Shown here one piece after another: positions 49,158 to 59,450 of a stretch of 64,000 nt of DNA. Position 1 is the stretch's first letter. Each line of letters begins with the position of its first letter. The stretch comes from Bifidobacterium choloepi (GTDB lineage Bacteria > Actinomycetota > Actinomycetes > Actinomycetales > Bifidobacteriaceae): contig NZ_VYSG01000001.1 of NCBI RefSeq assembly GCF_010667615.1, forward strand, positions 1,045,649 through 1,109,648. The letters are read 5' to 3'. A program made the position numbers and the translations under genes. The notes beneath the pieces were generated by a model. It searched no databases. It saw only the letters and a program-made list of their open reading frames with translations, and was not told where the DNA came from.

Positions 49158-52016
49158 ATGGGGAACATACTGGCCATACTGCGCCGCGATTTCAAGCGAC
49201 TGATCAGGGTGCCGAGCGCGTGGGTCATCACGATCGGCCTGATCGTGATCCCGTGCATGTACGCATGGTTCAACATCTACGGATTCTGGAATCCGTACGG
49301 CAACACGTCGGCGATCAAGGTCGCCATCGCCAACGAGGACAAGGGCGCCGACAGCTCGCTGATGGGCGAGATGAACCTCGGCGACCAGATCGTCGCGAAG
49401 CTCAAGACCAACGACGAGCTCGGCTGGCAGTTCGACGACGAGTCGACGGCGATGCAATGCGTCGAGAGCGGCGAATGCTACGCGGCGATCGTCATTCCGT
49501 CCGACTTCTCGAGCAAGGTCGCCAACATCCTGACCGACACGTCGTCGAAGCCGACGCTCGAGTACTACGTCAACGAGAAGGCCAACGCGATCGCGCCGCG
49601 CATCACCGAGGTCGGCGCGACGACGGTCGACCGCGAGGTGAACAGCACGTTCGTCTCGACGGTCAGCGGCATTGTCACCGACCTGCTCAACAAGGCCAAC
49701 ACGCAGATCCAGACGCAGACCGGCACGACGGTCTCGACGGCCGTCAACACGCTGACGGAGACGAAGACGAAGCTCGAGGACGCCCGCAAGACGCTCGAGG
49801 GACTCGAGGGCAAGCTCGAGTCGATTCCCGGCAAGACGGCCACGGCCCGCGACGCGCTCGACCATGTCCAGTCGGCGGCGACGGACGCCTCCGGCGGCCT
49901 CAAGACGGCAAGCGACCTGCTCACGAAGACGCAGGGCGCCGTCAACGACTTCCAGGCCCAGGCGCAGCAGGCGTTCAACACGGGCGGATCGTTGCTGACG
50001 AAGGCGGCGCGCAACGCCACGTCCGACGTGTCCGCGATCACGAGCGGCGTGACGACGGCGAACGGCTATGTCAGCGGCGCGCTGGGCACGCTGTCGACCG
50101 TCAACTCGACCGTCGACGGCATCCTGACCGACCTCAAGGGCATCGACCTGTCGTCGGTCTCGACGTCGGCGAACACGCAGCTGCAGTCGCTGATCAGCGA
50201 GCTCGAGAGCCGCAACGCCGACGCCGCGACGTCGATCAGCGACCTCAAGACGCTCAGCTCCAGCATCGACAAGACGGCGACGAGCCTGGACGGCTTCATG
50301 GACACGTTCAATTCGGCGACCGACAAGACCGTCGACGACCTGGACTCCGCGAGCTCGACGCTCGCCGACAGCGCGCTGCCGCAGCTGAACTCCGGGCTGA
50401 GCTCGCTGGCGACGGCGGCCGGCTCGCTGTCCGGCTCGGCCGCCGGCTCGACGGCGCTGATCTCGCAGACGTCGGCCGTCCTCGACCAGCTCGACACCGT
50501 CGCGTCTTCCGGCACGACGGCGCTCGAGTCGACCGACACGCTGCTCGGCCGGCTCGTCGACAAGATCGACCAGCTGTCGACCGACCTGACGGCGCTCGCC
50601 AGCTCGAACACGCTCGCCACGCTGCTCGGCAACGACGGCACGCTCGACACGTCGGCGATCGCCGAGTTCATGATGTCGCCGACGGTGCTCAAGACGACGA
50701 CGCTCTACCCGATCAATTCGTACGGCTCCGGCATGGCGCCGCTGTTCACGTCGCTGTCGCTGTGGGTCGGCGTCTTCATGCTGATGGCGCTGTTCAAGCT
50801 CGAGGTCGACGACGAGGGCCTGCAGCACCGCTACGTGACGGCCGGCCAGAAATACTGGGCACGATTCCTCCTCCTCGCGCCGATCGCGGCCCTGCAGGGC
50901 ATCCTCTGCTCGATCGGCGACCTGATCATCGGCGTGCAGTGCGTCAACCGGCCCGTGTTCGTGCTGACGGCGATGCTCATATCGCTGTGCTACCTGTCGA
51001 TCTGCTACATGCTGTCGACGGTGTTCATGCATGTCGGCAAGGCGCTGATCATCGTGTTCGTCATGGTGATGATTCCGGGCGCCTCCGGGCTGTACCCGAT
51101 CGAGATGCTGCCGAAGTTCTTCCAGGAACTCCATCCGCTGTTCCCGTTCACCTACGCGATCGCGGCGTTCCGCGAGACGATCGGCGGGTTCTACGACGGC
51201 CACTGGATCAAGGACATCCTGACATTGCTGCTGTTCGCGGCGATCGCGTTCGCGATGGGCCTGCTGCTGCGGCCGCTGCTGACGAACCTCATCCGGCTGT
51301 TCGCCCGCGAGGCCGAGGAAAGCGACATGATCAACTCGGAGAAGATCTACCTGCCCGAACGCCGCTACTCGGCGGCGATGGCGCTCGAGGCGCTGTCGGA
51401 CCGCGGCGGCTACCGCAAGCAGATCCAGGGCCGCGCGCAACGGTTCGCCGAGCGCTATCCGAAGCTGCTCAAGGGCGCGCTGATCGCCGGCATCATCGTG
51501 CCGTTCGCGCTGTTCATCGTGTTCTCGGTCGTCAACGACGGCAAGAAGATGGTCGCGCTGGCCGCCTGGTGCATCTGGCTGCTCATCATCATCGCGTTCC
51601 TGATGATCGTCGAGTACATCCGCGACTCGCTGTCGCGCCAGGCCGAGCTGTCGACGCTCAACGACGACGCGATCGTCGGGCTGCTCTACAAGTCGAACCA
51701 CGCCCGCTCCGTCGCCCGCGACGAACGGGAAGCGAAGAGACAGCGGCGGCATCACGTCCGCCTCGCCAAGCGGGCCAGCAAGCTCGCCGACAAGCGCGCG
51801 AAGCACACGGGGAAGCACGGGCGTCACGGGGAACCGGAGCCTGACACGCGGCAGATTCCCGCCGTCAGGACGGACAATGCCGTGCCCGACGACTTCACCG
51901 GGCATGGCAACGGCCACGGTAACAACGGCAACAACGGCAGCAGCCACGGCAACAACGGCAACGGCAACAACGGCAACGACCACAACGGCAACGACCACAA
52001 CGGAAAGGAGCGCTGA
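49158..52016 (+). CDS. YhgE/Pip-family membrane protein, first copy
   Basis: 952 residues. The N-terminal TM helix (about 17-40, VITIGLIVIPCMYAWFNIYG) precedes the family marker VAIANEDKGADSS. About 420 extracellular residues follow with Ser/Thr/Ala heptad-like helices (coiled coil). Then come five to six ABC-2-like TM helices from about 530 (MAPLFTSLSLWVGVFMLMAL), with one more near 780. The C-terminus is a basic stretch and a His/Asn/Gly tail (NGHGNNGNNGSSHGNNGNGN). Relatives include phage infection protein Pip and the YhgE/EsaA-type proteins. It acts at the cell surface; its exact job is unknown. Forms an operon with the next two genes. Confidence 0.88.
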   Translation: MGNILAILRRDFKRLIRVPSAWVITIGLIVIPCMYAWFNIYGFWNPYGNTSAIKVAIANEDKGADSSLMGEMNLGDQIVAKLKTNDELGWQFDDESTAMQCVESGECYAAIVIPSDFSSKVANILTDTSSKPTLEYYVNEKANAIAPRITEVGATTVDREVNSTFVSTVSGIVTDLLNKANTQIQTQTGTTVSTAVNTLTETKTKLEDARKTLEGLEGKLESIPGKTATARDALDHVQSAATDASGGLKTASDLLTKTQGAVNDFQAQAQQAFNTGGSLLTKAARNATSDVSAITSGVTTANGYVSGALGTLSTVNSTVDGILTDLKGIDLSSVSTSANTQLQSLISELESRNADAATSISDLKTLSSSIDKTATSLDGFMDTFNSATDKTVDDLDSASSTLADSALPQLNSGLSSLATAAGSLSGSAAGSTALISQTSAVLDQLDTVASSGTTALESTDTLLGRLVDKIDQLSTDLTALASSNTLATLLGNDGTLDTSAIAEFMMSPTVLKTTTLYPINSYGSGMAPLFTSLSLWVGVFMLMALFKLEVDDEGLQHRYVTAGQKYWARFLLLAPIAALQGILCSIGDLIIGVQCVNRPVFVLTAMLISLCYLSICYMLSTVFMHVGKALIIVFVMVMIPGASGLYPIEMLPKFFQELHPLFPFTYAIAAFRETIGGFYDGHWIKDILTLLLFAAIAFAMGLLLRPLLTNLIRLFAREAEESDMINSEKIYLPERRYSAAMALEALSDRGGYRKQIQGRAQRFAERYPKLLKGALIAGIIVPFALFIVFSVVNDGKKMVALAAWCIWLLIIIAFLMIVEYIRDSLSRQAELSTLNDDAIVGLLYKSNHARSVARDEREAKRQRRHHVRLAKRASKLADKRAKHTGKHGRHGEPEPDTRQIPAVRTDNAVPDDFTGHGNGHGNNGNNGSSHGNNGNGNNGNDHNGNDHNGKER

Positions 52017-52019
52017 GCG

Positions 52020-54242
52020 GTGAAGACCTGGAAACTCTTCGTCAGCGACGTGAGGCACATGACGGGCAACGTCGTCTCGATCATCATCGCGATCGGCCTC
52101 GTCGTCATCCCGGGCCTGTTCGCGTGGTTCAACATCGGCGCCTGCTGGGACCCGTTCGCCAACACCGGCAACCTGAAGTTCGCGATCGCGAACGAGGACG
52201 AGGGCTACACGAGCGACCTGCTGCCGACGACAATCAACGTCGGCGACGATATCGTCAACACGCTGCACGAGAACTCCGACCTTGACTGGACGTTCACGAC
52301 GGCCGACCAGGCCATCGACGGCACGAAGTCCGGCACCTACTATGGCGCCGTCGTCATCCCGAAGGACTTCAGCAAGGACCTGATGACGTTCTTCACGTCC
52401 GACGCCACGCACGCGACGCTCGACTACTACGACAACGAGAAGCTCAACGCGCTCGCGCCGAAGATCACCGGCCAGGGCGCCGACGAGATCGCCTACGAAA
52501 TCAACGAGATGTTCGCGAAGACGATCACGTCGTCGGCGCTGTCGATCATGTCGTCGCTGATCGACCAGCTCAGCACGCCGGAGGCGCAGACGCGGCTGCA
52601 GAATTTCAGCGGCAACATCGGCGACCTCGCGTCGTCGCTCGGCGACTCGGCGACGGCGCTGACGACGTATTCGGACCTGACGACCGCCACGCAGCAGCTG
52701 CTCGACTCGTCGGTCGCGCTCGTCAAGAACGCCGACTCGTCGGCGCAGGACGCCGTCAACGAGCTCAAGGACGCCAAGTCGTCGGTCGACGACCTGACCG
52801 GCGCGCTGGACACGACGGTGACGACGCTCGGCAACGCGATCTCGGCGGCGTCGACGAGCCTCGGCTCGGTGAGCACGCAGCTGGACACGCTGCTGGACGA
52901 TTCGTCCACGACGGCCACGGACGCGGCCACGTCGCTGACGTCGCTGGACACGCAGGTCGACACCGTCGCCTCCGACTTCCAGTCGGTCAGGGACGCGATC
53001 AACACGCTCGCCGGCAACATTTCGGGCGAATCGTCCGACAATTCGACGGCGACGACGGTCGCGAGCACGGCGAAGTCGACGCTCGAATCCGTCGTCACCC
53101 GGCTCGACTCGGCGATCTCGCTGATCAAGCAGGTGAGCAGCGACCTGACGACGGCGTCGCAGAAGATCACCGACAAGACCTCCGCGGCCGCCGACGACAA
53201 GGCCGCCGTCAAGTCGCTGATCTCGCAGGCGACGGCCGCGATCGACGGCATCTCCTCCGACTTCGACAGCGACGTCAAGCCCGACCTGACGAGCATGAAC
53301 ACGGCGTTCACGTCGGCGGCGAGCGAGCTGTCGACGGCCGTCGGCGAGCTCAAGTCGGCGTTCGGCGACCTCGACTCGACGACCGCCGACGCCGACACGG
53401 CGCTCGCCAACGCCCGCAGCGCGATCGCCGACGCCGCGTCGTCGATGACACAGACGGCGTCGAAGCTCACCGACTTCCAGACGAAGCTCGACGACGCGCT
53501 CAAGTCCGGCGACCTGCAAAAGGTCAAGGACATCATCGGCACCGACACCTCGACGCTGGCGGCCACGCTCGCCGCGCCGGTCTCGCTCGAGACGAAGGCG
53601 ATCTATCCGGTCGCGAACTTCGGCACGTCGATGACGCCGTACTACACGTTCATTCCGCTGTGGACCGGCTCGCTGCTGCTCGTCGTGTGCCTGAAGACGT
53701 CGGTCTCGCGCCGCCGCCAGAAGGAACTCGGCAACCCGAAGCCGCACCAGCTGTTCATCGGCCACTACCTGTTCTTCCTGCTGCTCGCCGAACTGCAGGT
53801 CACGTTCTCGATGGCCGGCACGCTGCTGTTCCTGCGCGTGCAGGCCATCCATCCGCTGCTGTTCTTCTGCTCGGGCTGGCTCAGCGCGCTCGTGTACTCG
53901 CTGTTCGTCTACACGATGGTGCTCAGTTTCGGCAACATCGGCAAGGCCATAGGCGTCCTGATGCTCGTCATGCAGATATCCGGCTCGAACGGCGCCTATC
54001 CGCTCGTGCTGCTGCCGACGCTGACGCAGGAGATCAGCCCGTGGCTGCCGATGACGTACTCGATCAAGGCCATCCGCGGCGCGATCGCCGGCATCTACGC
54101 CAACGACTACTGGATCGCGATGGGCCACCTCGCGCTGTTCATCCCGCCGCTGCTGCTGCTCGGGCTGCTCGTCCGCAAGCCGCTGATGGGCTTCAACCGC
54201 TGGTACGCCGCCAAGGTCGAGAGCACGAAGCTGCTCGGGTAG
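52020..54242 (+). CDS. YhgE/Pip-family membrane protein, second copy
   Basis: 740 residues from a GTG at 52020 with AAAGGAG 10 nt upstream, 3 bp after the first copy's stop. Same architecture: N-terminal TM (about 20-42, IIIAIGLVVIPGLFAWFNIG), FAIANEDEGYTSDLL, and a long extracellular Ser/Thr/Asp/Ala coiled-coil region. Five C-terminal TM helices start near 535 (MTPYYTFIPLWTGSLLLVVC). It lacks the long polar tail of the first copy. The adjacent paralogues probably form a heteromeric complex, as suggested for other paired YhgE genes. Confidence 0.88.
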   Translation: MKTWKLFVSDVRHMTGNVVSIIIAIGLVVIPGLFAWFNIGACWDPFANTGNLKFAIANEDEGYTSDLLPTTINVGDDIVNTLHENSDLDWTFTTADQAIDGTKSGTYYGAVVIPKDFSKDLMTFFTSDATHATLDYYDNEKLNALAPKITGQGADEIAYEINEMFAKTITSSALSIMSSLIDQLSTPEAQTRLQNFSGNIGDLASSLGDSATALTTYSDLTTATQQLLDSSVALVKNADSSAQDAVNELKDAKSSVDDLTGALDTTVTTLGNAISAASTSLGSVSTQLDTLLDDSSTTATDAATSLTSLDTQVDTVASDFQSVRDAINTLAGNISGESSDNSTATTVASTAKSTLESVVTRLDSAISLIKQVSSDLTTASQKITDKTSAAADDKAAVKSLISQATAAIDGISSDFDSDVKPDLTSMNTAFTSAASELSTAVGELKSAFGDLDSTTADADTALANARSAIADAASSMTQTASKLTDFQTKLDDALKSGDLQKVKDIIGTDTSTLAATLAAPVSLETKAIYPVANFGTSMTPYYTFIPLWTGSLLLVVCLKTSVSRRRQKELGNPKPHQLFIGHYLFFLLLAELQVTFSMAGTLLFLRVQAIHPLLFFCSGWLSALVYSLFVYTMVLSFGNIGKAIGVLMLVMQISGSNGAYPLVLLPTLTQEISPWLPMTYSIKAIRGAIAGIYANDYWIAMGHLALFIPPLLLLGLLVRKPLMGFNRWYAAKVESTKLLG

Positions 54243-54291
54243 TCCGCGCCGCACCACTTTTCCACATCACATTCCAACGGAGGAATCGTTC

Positions 54292-54906
54292 ATGTCCGAC
54301 AACAAGATTGCCTGCGCCGTGCAGGCGCACCGCGACCGGCACGAGCGGCGGCGCGAGGCGACCGACCGCAAGATCATGGACGCCGCGCTGCAGATCATCA
54401 TCGAGGAGGGCGTCGGCGCCGTCACGATCGAGGAGGTCGCGCGGCGCTCCGGCGTCGCGAAGACGTCGATCTACCGACGCTACAGCAACGCCGAGGACCT
54501 GCTGCACCGGCTGTCGTTCTCGGTCGGCCAGCCGCTCGAGATCGACGACCTGCCGGCGTCGCGCGACGGGCTGCGCGAGCTGCTCGGCCGGATCGTCGGC
54601 AGCTTCGACGGCCAGCTCGGCCTCAAGGCCGTCGGCATCGTGCTGTCGAGCGGCAGCGAATACGTCCACGCGATCGCCGACAACGTCATCGATCCGGCCC
54701 GCGAGCGCTTCGCGTCGTTCGTCCGCCGCGGCATCGACGGCGGCCAGTTCCGCGCCGACATCGACGTCGCGTTCGTCTTCAACACGGTCCTCGGCTCGAT
54801 GCTCGCCACGCAGGCGCTCGGCGAACCCGCCGACGACTCCGCCGCCCGCGCCTCCGCCTGGGCCGCCCGGATGACGTCGCTGCTATGGCCGACCGTCGGC
54901 GCATAA
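54292..54906 (+). CDS. TetR-family regulator of the YhgE operon
   Basis: 204 residues with GGAGG 8 nt before the ATG; the spacer between them contains the overrepresented word GAATCGT. HTH: KIMDAALQIIIEEGVGAVTI then EEVARRSGVAKTSIYRRYSN. The C-terminal domain has SNEDLLHRL-like and DPARERFASFVRRGIDGGQF, normal for TetR_C. It lies 49 bp after the second YhgE gene and is probably co-transcribed, giving feedback control. The candidate operator is the palindrome at 49084-49095. Confidence 0.87.
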   Translation: MSDNKIACAVQAHRDRHERRREATDRKIMDAALQIIIEEGVGAVTIEEVARRSGVAKTSIYRRYSNAEDLLHRLSFSVGQPLEIDDLPASRDGLRELLGRIVGSFDGQLGLKAVGIVLSSGSEYVHAIADNVIDPARERFASFVRRGIDGGQFRADIDVAFVFNTVLGSMLATQALGEPADDSAARASAWAARMTSLLWPTVGA

Positions 54907-55365
54907 GGAAAAAGCTCCCCGAAGGGAGCCTGGGAAGAAGTGACCCGGCCCCGCCAAAAAGGGAAGAAAAAATGCGGGGCCCGGCCGGTGAGAGAGAGCA
55001 CAGGGGTAAGTCCGGATATTCGACCTGTCCGCGCCGCCGTGTGCTCGCCGGCCGGCGCGGCCGTTCAGTTGTTGAGTTTTATTTTATTACTGTAAATTAT
55101 TTCTGCCATCATCCGGATGGATGAATTATGCACGATCCATCCGTCTAGACAGGCGCACGGACGGACGAATCGTGCCCAATACGGCCGGCAGCATGCCGAC
55201 AAAACGCCGGAAACTCTCCAAAAGAGGAAGGCGACGGGAAGCCGGGGCCAAAGAGACCGGAACGGCCGCCGGCTCCCGCGTCGCCACTGGAGAGAGCACA
55301 CGGGTAAGCATTGAATTGTTGAGGGTGGGAAATAATTCCCGCCCTCGACGGCGGAGCCTGCGGAC
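54907..55365. other. Convergent intergenic region between TetR and the ABC exporter
   Basis: 459 bp without a gene. A small hairpin AAGCTCCCCGAAGGGAGCC at 54909-54930 is a likely TetR terminator. Two 19-bp copies of GAGAGAGCACANGGGTAAG (54992-55010, 55290-55308) are each followed by TTGTTGAG. An AT-rich patch lies near 55080-55110. Confidence 0.6.
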
Positions 55366-57195
55366 CTACTCGGCCAGCGCGAACTGGCTGTTGTAGAGGT
55401 CGGCGTAGGCGCCGCCGCGCTCGAGCAGCTCGTCGTGGGTGCCGCGCTCGACGATGTCGCCGTCCTTCATGACGAGGATCATGTCGGCATCGCGGATCGT
55501 CGACAGGCGGTGCGCGATGACGAACGACGTGCGACCGACGGTCAGCTTGTCCATCGCCGTCTGGATGAGCTCCTCGGTGCGGGTGTCGACCGACGACGTG
55601 GCCTCGTCGAGGATCAGGATCGGCGAGTCCTGGACCATCGCGCGGGCGATCGTCAGCAGCTGGCGCTGGCCCTGCGACAGCGACGTCTTGTCGTCGATGA
55701 CGGTCTCATACTGGTCCGGCAGCGACTCGATGTACTTGTCGAGGCCGACGGCGCGGCAGGCGTCGTAGATCTGGCCGTCGGTGACGCCCTGCTTCGAGTA
55801 GCGGATGTTCTCCTTGACGGTGCCGTTGAAGACCCATGTGTCCTGCAGGACCATCGAGAACTGGTCGTGGACGTTCGAGCGCGGGACCGACTTCGTGTCG
55901 ACGCCGTCGATGAGGATCTGGCCGTCGTCGATCTCGTAGAAGCGCATGAGCAGGTTGACCATCGTCGTCTTGCCGGCGCCGGTCGGGCCGACGATGGCGA
56001 CTTTCTGGCCGGGCTTGACGTGCGCCGAGAAGTCGTGGATGATCGTGCGGTCCGGCGTGTAGCCGAAGCGGACGTGGGAGAACTCGACGTCGCCCCTGAC
56101 CGGGGCGTTCTTGCCGAGCAGCGCCGGCTTGTGCGACTCGTCGGACAGCTCCGGCTCGTCGAGGAACTCGAAGACGCGCTCGGTGCCGGCGGCGCAGCGC
56201 TGCAGGTTCTGGAACGCCTGGGCGATCTGCGAGAGCGGCTGCGTGAAGAAGCGGATGTACATCATGAACGCGATGATGACGCCGAATTCCATGTTGCCGT
56301 TGATGACGAGCGCGGCGCCGACGACGCAGACGACGACGTAGCCGAGGTTGCCGACGAAGTTCATCATCGGCATCATCAGGCCGGACAGGAACTGCGACTT
56401 CCAGCCGGACTCGTAGAGCGAGTCGTTGTAGCGCTCGAAGCGGCGGATCGAGTCGAACTCGCCGTTGAACGCCTTGACGACGGTGTGGCCGGAGTACATT
56501 TCCTCGACGTGGCCGTTGACGTCGCCGAGCGCGATCTGCTGCTGCGTGAAGTACTTCTGCGAGACCTTCATGACGACCATCATCAGCACGAGGCCGATGA
56601 TCGTGATGACGACGGCGCAGACGGTGAGCAGCACGTTGTTGACGAGCATCATGACGAACGCGCCGACGAACAGCGTGATCGACGTGATCAGCGAGCCGAG
56701 CGACTGGCCGAGCGTCTGGCCGATGGCGTCGACGTCGTTCGTGATGCGGCTCATCACGTCGCCGGTCGAGTGGTTGTCGAAGTAGCGCAGCGGCAGCTTG
56801 TTCATCTTCTCGGAGATCGACGTGCGCAGGTTCTGCGCCGTGCGCTGCGTGACGTTGGCCATCAGCCACGCCTGGACGTAGCCGAGCAGCGCGTAGCCGA
56901 CGTACAGCGCGATCAGCGTCCAGCCGTAGCGCACGATCTGCGTCATGTCGATCGAGCGGTCGATCGCCTTGCCGTCGACGATCGCCGGCAGGCCCTCGGT
57001 GATGACGTTCGTCATGTCCTTGAGGATGTTCGGGCCGATGATCTGGCAGACGGTGCCGGCGATGCCGAGGATCAGCGCGATCGCGATGACCGGCACGTAC
57101 TTCTTCGAATACTTGAGGAGTTTCTTCATGGCGTCGCCGAAATTCTCCGGCTTCTCGACGGGTCCCCGCCCGCCGTGCCCCATGGGTCCTGGCAT
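55366..57195 (-). CDS. ABC exporter half-transporter, canonical ATPase subunit
   Basis: 609 residues. Six TM helices are in the first about 340 residues (YVPVIAIALILGIAGTVCQI onward). The NBD has Walker A GPTGAGKTT, signature LSQGQRQ, Walker B ILILDEATSSVD with the catalytic Glu intact, and an H-loop VIAHRLSTI. It pairs with the next-upstream gene, whose NBD is degenerate, so together they form a heterodimeric multidrug or peptide exporter of the TM287/288 or LmrCD type. The genes are 52 bp apart. The MarR regulator is upstream of both. Confidence 0.93.
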   Translation of the reverse strand: MPGPMGHGGRGPVEKPENFGDAMKKLLKYSKKYVPVIAIALILGIAGTVCQIIGPNILKDMTNVITEGLPAIVDGKAIDRSIDMTQIVRYGWTLIALYVGYALLGYVQAWLMANVTQRTAQNLRTSISEKMNKLPLRYFDNHSTGDVMSRITNDVDAIGQTLGQSLGSLITSITLFVGAFVMMLVNNVLLTVCAVVITIIGLVLMMVVMKVSQKYFTQQQIALGDVNGHVEEMYSGHTVVKAFNGEFDSIRRFERYNDSLYESGWKSQFLSGLMMPMMNFVGNLGYVVVCVVGAALVINGNMEFGVIIAFMMYIRFFTQPLSQIAQAFQNLQRCAAGTERVFEFLDEPELSDESHKPALLGKNAPVRGDVEFSHVRFGYTPDRTIIHDFSAHVKPGQKVAIVGPTGAGKTTMVNLLMRFYEIDDGQILIDGVDTKSVPRSNVHDQFSMVLQDTWVFNGTVKENIRYSKQGVTDGQIYDACRAVGLDKYIESLPDQYETVIDDKTSLSQGQRQLLTIARAMVQDSPILILDEATSSVDTRTEELIQTAMDKLTVGRTSFVIAHRLSTIRDADMILVMKDGDIVERGTHDELLERGGAYADLYNSQFALAE

Positions 57196-57247
57196 GGTTA
57201 CCTTCTTAATGCTTTCGTTGAACGATTCTTGCGTGCCGAGGCAATCC

Positions 57248-59176
57248 TCAGGCCGTCAGCTCTTCCTCGCTGAGCTGGGAGCGGGCGATCTGCCGGTAGA
57301 CGTCGCAGTTCTCGAGGAGTTCCTTGTGGGTGCCCTGGCCGACGACGCGGCCGTTGTCCATGACGAGGATCGTGTCGGCGTCCATGATCGTGCCGACGCG
57401 CTGGGCGACGATGATCTTCGTCGTGTCGGCGGCTTCCCTGTTCAGCGCGTCGCGCAGCTGGCGGTCGGTCTTGAAGTCGAGCGCCGAGAACGAATCGTCG
57501 AAGATCAGGATTTCCGGCCGGCGGTAGACGGCGCGGGCGATCGACAGGCGCTGGCGCTGGCCGCCGGAGACGTTCGTGCCGCCCTGGGCGATCGGCGCCT
57601 CGAACTTCTTCGGCATCTTGTCGATGAACTCGGTGGCCTGGGCGACGGCGCACGATTCCTCGACGACCTTCATGTCCTCGGCCGAGACGGCGAGCTCGGG
57701 GTCCCTGTGGATCATCGCGTGCTCTTCCTCGCGGCCCTTGCGGGTGGAGGTGTCGAAGACCGGGACGGTTTCCGGTCCGCCGGGCTTGTCGCCGTAGGCG
57801 ACGTTGGACGCGACGGTGCCCTCGAACAGGTACGACTGCTGCGGCACGTAGCCGATCTTGTCGCGCAGCGCCTGCACGTCGTACTCGCGCACGTCGACGC
57901 CGTCGACGATGACCTGGCCGTCGGTCGCGTCGTAGAAGCGCGGCACGAGGTTGATCAGCGACGACTTGCCGGAGCCGGTCGCGCCTATGATCGCGACGGT
58001 GTCGCCGCGCTTCGCCGTGAACGAGATGTTCTCGAGCATCGGCTCGCGGGAGTCGGGATAGGTGAACGTGACGTCGCGGAACTCGACTTCGCCGCGGATG
58101 GGCTGCGACGATTCGCCCGCGTAGCGGTCGACTTCCTCCTCGGCCGTGATGATGCCCTGGCGCACGGCCTCGCCGGCCGTGATGCCGTCGCGCTGCGTGC
58201 CGGACTGGACGAGCGGCTCGGTGTCGAGCACTTCCATGACGCGCTGCGCGGAGACGTCGGCGCGCGGCCACAGCACGAAGACCATCGACAGCAGCAGGAA
58301 GCTCATGATGACCTGGACGGCGTAGCTCGAGAAGACGACCATGTTCGAGAACAGCGTGAGCTTGTCGGCAATGCCGGCCGCGTTGATCAGCGCGGCGCCG
58401 ATCCAGTACACGGCGAGCGACAGGCCGTTCATGATCGTGTTCATCAGCGGCATCATGATCGCCATGCCGCGCTGCGTGTACAGCTGCGTGTCGGTCAGCT
58501 CGTCGTTGGCGTGCGCGAACTTCTTCTCCTGGTAGGCGTCGGCGTTGTAGGCGCGCACGACGCGCATGCCGGTCAGGTTCTCGCGGGCGACGAGGTTGAT
58601 GTTGTCGGTCAGGCGCTGCATGGCCTTGAACTTCGGCATGACGAAGATCATCAGCACGACGATCGCGACCATGAGCACGACGACGGCGATCGCCGTCGCT
58701 ACCGTCCACTCGAAGCCGTCGCCGGCGATCTTGCAGACGGCCCAGACGGCCATGATCGGCGACTTGATGAGCATTTGCAGGCCCATCGTGATGAACATCT
58801 GGATCTGCGTGACGTCGTTCGTCGAGCGGGTGATCAGCGAGGCCGTCGAGAACCGGTTCATCTCCGGCGGACCGAAGCTCTCGACCTTGCGGAACTCCAT
58901 CGAGCGCAGCCGCTGGCCGAAGCTCGCGGAGACGCGGGCGTAGATCCAGCCGGTGATGATCGCGCAGACCATCGAGCCGAGCGCGACGAGCAGCATCTTG
59001 CCGCCGGCAATCCACACGTCGTGCATGTGGCTGCCCGGCGTCTCGACGAGCGTCGTGATCTCGGACATGTACGTCGGCAGCTGCAGATCGAAATACACCT
59101 GCCCGACGATGGTGACGAGCGCCACCACCATCTGCGCCCACTCCGTCCTGGAGAGGTACTTCATGATGCGAAGCAT
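57248..59176 (-). CDS. ABC exporter half-transporter, degenerate-site subunit
   Basis: 642 residues. TM region from MLRIMKYLSRTEWAQMVVAL. NBD: Walker A GATGSGKSS, an approximately 35-residue insertion after the Q-loop region (YGDKPGGPETVPVFD), signature VSGGQRQ, and Walker B ILIFDDSFSALD, where the catalytic Glu is replaced by Asp. The switch residue sits in VAQRVGTI, Gln for His. Both changes are typical of the non-hydrolysing site in heterodimeric exporters. It is first in the two-gene operon; its promoter is TTGTCA-N17-TAAATA (59305-59277). Confidence 0.93.
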   Translation of the reverse strand: MLRIMKYLSRTEWAQMVVALVTIVGQVYFDLQLPTYMSEITTLVETPGSHMHDVWIAGGKMLLVALGSMVCAIITGWIYARVSASFGQRLRSMEFRKVESFGPPEMNRFSTASLITRSTNDVTQIQMFITMGLQMLIKSPIMAVWAVCKIAGDGFEWTVATAIAVVVLMVAIVVLMIFVMPKFKAMQRLTDNINLVARENLTGMRVVRAYNADAYQEKKFAHANDELTDTQLYTQRGMAIMMPLMNTIMNGLSLAVYWIGAALINAAGIADKLTLFSNMVVFSSYAVQVIMSFLLLSMVFVLWPRADVSAQRVMEVLDTEPLVQSGTQRDGITAGEAVRQGIITAEEEVDRYAGESSQPIRGEVEFRDVTFTYPDSREPMLENISFTAKRGDTVAIIGATGSGKSSLINLVPRFYDATDGQVIVDGVDVREYDVQALRDKIGYVPQQSYLFEGTVASNVAYGDKPGGPETVPVFDTSTRKGREEEHAMIHRDPELAVSAEDMKVVEESCAVAQATEFIDKMPKKFEAPIAQGGTNVSGGQRQRLSIARAVYRRPEILIFDDSFSALDFKTDRQLRDALNREAADTTKIIVAQRVGTIMDADTILVMDNGRVVGQGTHKELLENCDVYRQIARSQLSEEELTA

Positions 59177-59450
59177 GTCGCTTACTTCTTTCCTGTCTTG
59201 TGTGTTCTGGCTTGCACTGGATCCCGTGAATTGTGCTGTTTTGTCAGGATCCTGACGAAATTGATCTTGAACTAATTATTTACACTATGAACTATATTTT
59301 GACAACAGTACGTCACTGGTCGGCGTGTCGAATAATGAGAAAACGGCCAGATGATCATCCTGAGGGATGATATGAACCGGCGCAGCACGCTGGGAATTCG
59401 CTGGGAATTACTACACTGCCACGAATAATTGACGGGTGTTAATCGTCAAG
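59177..59450. other. Regulatory region of the ABC exporter operon
   Basis: 274 bp, locally AT-rich. It contains the perfect palindrome GTCAGGATCCTGAC (59243-59256), an ATCATCC/GGATGAT inverted repeat (59354-59371), and the promoter. No gene. Confidence 0.6.
59277..59305 (-). promoter_or_regulatory. Promoter of the ABC exporter operon
   Basis: On the minus strand, TTGTCA (59305-59300), 17-bp spacer, TAAATA (59282-59277). The -10 region includes TGTAAATA, also present in the MarR gene's own promoter, suggesting a shared operator half-site. Confidence 0.55.

Noticed and set aside
48963..54257. A very long open frame (over 1700 codons) on the minus strand opposite the YhgE genes
   Set aside because: It is Arg/Asp/Val-rich shadow coding produced by high GC on the non-coding strand. 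It has no RBS or family features, and the plus-strand genes explain the region.
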